Shown here: positions 61,928 to 64,000 of the stretch, piece after piece
Position numbering within the stretch: the stretch's first letter is position 1
Layout: the number at the start of each line of letters is the position of its first letter
From: Alphaproteobacteria bacterium
Lineage (GTDB): Bacteria > Pseudomonadota > Alphaproteobacteria > Rickettsiales > UBA1997
Assembly: GCA_021151765.1 (NCBI GenBank)
Contig: JAGKWR010000006.1
Coordinates: 1 to 64,000, forward strand
Length of the DNA stretch: 64,000 bases
Direction of reading: 5' to 3'
The notes under the pieces: model-generated
The model's database searches: none
What the model saw: only the letters and a program-made list of their open reading frames with translations
What the model was told of the DNA's origin: nothing
Translations under genes and position numbers: made by a program

Positions 61928-62659
61928 ATGAAAAGATTTATAAGAGATGATTTGGAGTTGGTGAGCAGTTTTGGTTTGTTTTCCAATCTAAAAGCAGATA
62001 ACACTTCGGAAATATTAGCTCTGGCCAACATTTCCAAATTAAAAAAATCGCAAAATATTTTTTTCGCAGAGGATAAAGCTTCGAATTTTTACATTGTTAT
62101 TGCTGGTGCAGTTAAATTAACGGTAATTGATGAGGAGGGTAATGAAGCTGTTTTGCAGATTGTTGAAGCAGGGGGTTTTTTAAATGATGTGTTCGGAGAT
62201 GTTTTGCAGACTAGCGCGAAATCAATGTTGGATTGTACCTTGTTGAGTTTACCAATTGAACGAGCCAGAGATTTATTGCATAAATATCCGGCTTTTGGTT
62301 TGGCAATTCTGAAAGAAACGGCCAACAGGAATAAGTTATTGGTCGATAAGTTAAGCAGTTTACGTATCAGCGATTCTAAACAAAAAGTTGGGCAGTTTTT
62401 ATTAGAAATGTCTTTTGCTGGTAGCGATAAAAAATCAGCAATGATTGATTTAAAATATGAAAAATCAGTAATTGCGTCTTACTTGGGAATAAATCCAGAG
62501 ACTTTGTCAAGAACATTGCAGAAGTTAAAAGATGCAGGAGAAATAGCTGTTGAAAAGAACAAAATAACTTTGTTGAAGATGGATTCATTGTGCGATTATT
62601 GTACCAGTGAAATTGCCGGCAAATGTGTGATGCATAAAGCTGATTTCTGTAAGAATTAA
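61928..62659 (+). CDS. Crp/Fnr-family regulator with C-terminal cysteine cluster
   Basis: A 243-aa regulator. Residues about 15-140 form the cyclic-nucleotide-type sensor domain; KSVIASYLGINPETLSRTLQ (about 178-197) is the recognition helix of the HTH, with the E..S.R pattern of FNR. The C-terminus CDYCTSEIAGKCVMHKADFC has a C-x2-C-x7-C-x7-C arrangement. FNR of E. coli has its Fe-S cysteines at the N-terminus; a C-terminal cluster is known from Bacillus FNR. An oxygen-labile cluster is therefore plausible. The start at 61928 is preferred to TTG 61907, which falls in the FNR box. Confidence 0.88.
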   Translation: MKRFIRDDLELVSSFGLFSNLKADNTSEILALANISKLKKSQNIFFAEDKASNFYIVIAGAVKLTVIDEEGNEAVLQIVEAGGFLNDVFGDVLQTSAKSMLDCTLLSLPIERARDLLHKYPAFGLAILKETANRNKLLVDKLSSLRISDSKQKVGQFLLEMSFAGSDKKSAMIDLKYEKSVIASYLGINPETLSRTLQKLKDAGEIAVEKNKITLLKMDSLCDYCTSEIAGKCVMHKADFCKN

Positions 62660-63591
62660 CGTAAAGTCGCTTTGAAATAGCTGCTTAGCAAATGTTCTTT
62701 GTCGATTTTGGTGTAACGCTGAGTTGTCGCTAAATTTTCATGACCAAGTAATTCCTGAATCACTCGTAAATCGCCGCCAGCTTCCAGTAAATGAGTGGCA
62801 AAAGAATGACGAAATGCGTGAGGTGTAATCGTTTCTGCGAGGTTTAAGTTGGTGCGAATTGTTTGAATCAAACCAGAAAAATCACGGCGTGACAAAGTTT
62901 TGCCTTTCGGAGTTAAAAAAATTGGTTGCTCAAAATTAATGTTGAAAGGGCAATTTTTTAAATAGTCGTTAATTTTTTTGTTAACGATTGGCAACAGCGG
63001 AACCATACGTTGTTTCTTGCCTTTGCCTTCAACGATCAAAGCCTGAGTATTTTGCAAAGATTTTTTGCTAATCGACAAAGCTTCAGAAATACGCAAGCCA
63101 CAGCCATAAATTAAAGTGAGCAAAGCAACATCACGTTGCGCTTGCCAGTGATCTTTACGGATTGTGCTGATTTCGTTTAAGATGCGGTCGATGTCAATTT
63201 TATCAACCGCTTTGGGAATTGGTTTGGCAACTTTTGGCGTTTTGATTTTTTCGATTTGGCTGTTTTCCAAAATTTGGTTTTGGTTACAAAATTTGAAAAA
63301 TGAACGCAGCGACGAAAGCGCGCGAGCGTTGGAAGAATTTACGTGGTTGGGCAATCTCTCGCTCAACCAGCGACGAAAGTCATGCATGGTTAAACTTTCT
63401 AGATGATTCTTGCTGATAATTTCGTTGCGAAACCTAAAAAGAAAATCGAGGAAATAAAAAATATCGATGCGGTAAGAATTTACGGTGTGTAGTGAATATC
63501 TTTTTTCCGCTTCCAAAAATTTCAAAAATTTTTCAACCAAAGAAATAGTTGTCGAGTCGCATTTATCTTGAATTGAAAGGGCGTCAGACAT
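62656..63591 (-). CDS. xerC: Site-specific tyrosine recombinase XerC/XerD
   Basis: A 311-aa integrase-family recombinase that resolves chromosome dimers. The N-terminal SAM-like domain (about 15-115) is followed by the catalytic domain with Arg in CGLRISEALS (about 180), Lys in GKGKKQRMVP, HAFRHSFATHLLEAG (about 259, HxxR), LLGHENLATTQRYT (His and the nucleophile Tyr, about 293). Length and architecture fit XerC rather than a phage integrase. It ends 4 bases inside the regulator gene on the other strand. Confidence 0.9.
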   Translation of the reverse strand: MSDALSIQDKCDSTTISLVEKFLKFLEAEKRYSLHTVNSYRIDIFYFLDFLFRFRNEIISKNHLESLTMHDFRRWLSERLPNHVNSSNARALSSLRSFFKFCNQNQILENSQIEKIKTPKVAKPIPKAVDKIDIDRILNEISTIRKDHWQAQRDVALLTLIYGCGLRISEALSISKKSLQNTQALIVEGKGKKQRMVPLLPIVNKKINDYLKNCPFNINFEQPIFLTPKGKTLSRRDFSGLIQTIRTNLNLAETITPHAFRHSFATHLLEAGGDLRVIQELLGHENLATTQRYTKIDKEHLLSSYFKATLR

Positions 63592-63611
63592 TTCGTTTAA
63601 ATTCCAAAAAT

Positions 63612-64000
63612 ATGAAAAAAGTTTTCGCGTTTTTTATTCTGCTTACTTTTTCTTGGCAAGCTTGGGCTGGCGAAAATGTTAAGTGGAACAGTGTTGAAGG
63701 TTTGCAACGTTTGCAAAAAAGTAAGTTTAATCAAGATTTTTATCAGCTTGTTAATTTTTACCAACCGCAAGCCAACCCTTTATATTGCTCGATTGCCACT
63801 AGTGTAATTTTACTTAATGCTACTTCTGAAAATGCTAAAATTCCGAGCCAAAAAAATATTCAAATTAATTTGCCAAAAGAAATTGGTGGCGGCGTTGCAG
63901 AATTTCATTCTTACGCCCAATCAACTTTCTTGAATGACGCAACTGACAAAATCAAAAAGCGCGAAGTTATTGAATTGAAATTGGCGGCTGGCAAAAAAAA
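63612..64000 (+). CDS. Phytochelatin-synthase-like protein (N-terminal part)
   Basis: The gene runs off the window end, leaving 129 codons. A signal peptide (1-19, ending AWA-G) is followed by NFYQPQANPLYCSIATSVIL (about 51-70) with the catalytic-type cysteine of the phytochelatin synthase family, and SYAQSTFLNDATDKIKK, which matches the family's second block. Prokaryotic members are proteases that cleave glutathione. The start is 20 bases from the divergent xerC. The remaining catalytic His and Asp are outside the window. Confidence 0.75.
   Translation, partial: MKKVFAFFILLTFSWQAWAGENVKWNSVEGLQRLQKSKFNQDFYQLVNFYQPQANPLYCSIATSVILLNATSENAKIPSQKNIQINLPKEIGGGVAEFHSYAQSTFLNDATDKIKKREVIELKLAAGKK

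Noticed and set aside
61819..62037. Extension of OmpW by 73 codons
   Set aside because: It overlaps the divergent regulator gene and the signal peptide begins at 61818.
62656..63591. Integrase of a mobile element
   Set aside because: Length and motifs fit XerC/XerD; there is no attachment site, tRNA or cargo beside it.

Overview
The window is AT-rich and densely coded, with many ATGA or short overlaps between neighbouring genes. No rRNA, tRNA, CRISPR array, prophage or transposase was recognised. The gene set is alphaproteobacterial: sdhA, obg, dciA (DUF721), ispE, an NDUFA9-like protein, ffs next to dnaX, trmFO, hemN and xerC. The valyl-tRNA synthetase is of the archaeal type reported for Rickettsia, and one surface protein begins with a VirB2-like pilin domain. 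I infer a Rickettsiales-like, probably host-associated or epibiotic bacterium. The presence of hisB, aroQ, ispE, folD and two glycan loci suggests a less reduced genome than Rickettsia. The taxonomy is inference.

Layout. 1-9.2 kb: housekeeping genes (sdhA, a degenerate SuhB-like protein, obg, a pteridine-reductase-like SDR, a CDF metal exporter, dciA, ispE, an NDUFA9-like protein, degP). 9.2-13.4 kb: an Mrp-like ATPase, then a 602-aa predicted surface protein joining a VirB2-type pilin domain, EGF-like cysteine-rich modules and a glycine-rich domain, then divergent znuC and znuA. 13.4-16.8 kb: tkt, pssA and aroQ. 16.8-26.3 kb: an ABC ATPase and a sugar locus with GDP-fucose synthase, CDP-glucose genes (rfbF, rfbG), an RfbH-like PLP dehydratase without Fe-S cysteines, a GT10 fucosyltransferase-like protein, a GT2, an SDR and a split transketolase. 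I infer a fucosylated glycan and possibly a CDP-linked branched-chain 3,6-dideoxy sugar.

26.3-31.8 kb: folD, a YfgM-like protein, bamB and valS. 31.8-39.0 kb (minus strand): a cluster resembling the mycobacterial decaprenyl-phosphate-arabinose pathway (HAD-UbiA fusion, DprE1, DprE2, GtrA) with a polytopic candidate glycosyltransferase and an FAD oxidoreductase. 39.0-43.5 kb: HxlR regulator, GST, YceI and a first cytochrome bd oxidase. 43.5-48.5 kb: rnd, nagZ, hisB, an Fe-SOD with an export-signal-like N-terminus, and two glycosyltransferases. 48.5-56.4 kb: 4.5S RNA, dnaX, a response regulator fused to a histidine-kinase-like region without its catalytic residues, a large AsmA-like protein, trmFO, and an alpha-carbonic-anhydrase-like lipoprotein missing two zinc ligands. 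56.4-62.7 kb: a microaerobic module (second bd oxidase with small subunits, hemN, ompW and a Crp/Fnr regulator with a C-terminal cysteine cluster and an FNR-type box). The window ends with xerC and the start of a phytochelatin-synthase-like gene.

Two themes recur. One is envelope decoration: two glycan loci, GtrA, BamB, an AsmA-like protein, OmpW and the pilin fusion. The other is low-oxygen and oxidative-stress respiration: two bd oxidases, hemN, the Fnr-like regulator and the SOD. Several proteins keep their fold but have lost catalytic residues (SuhB-like, carbonic-anhydrase-like, kinase-like region).
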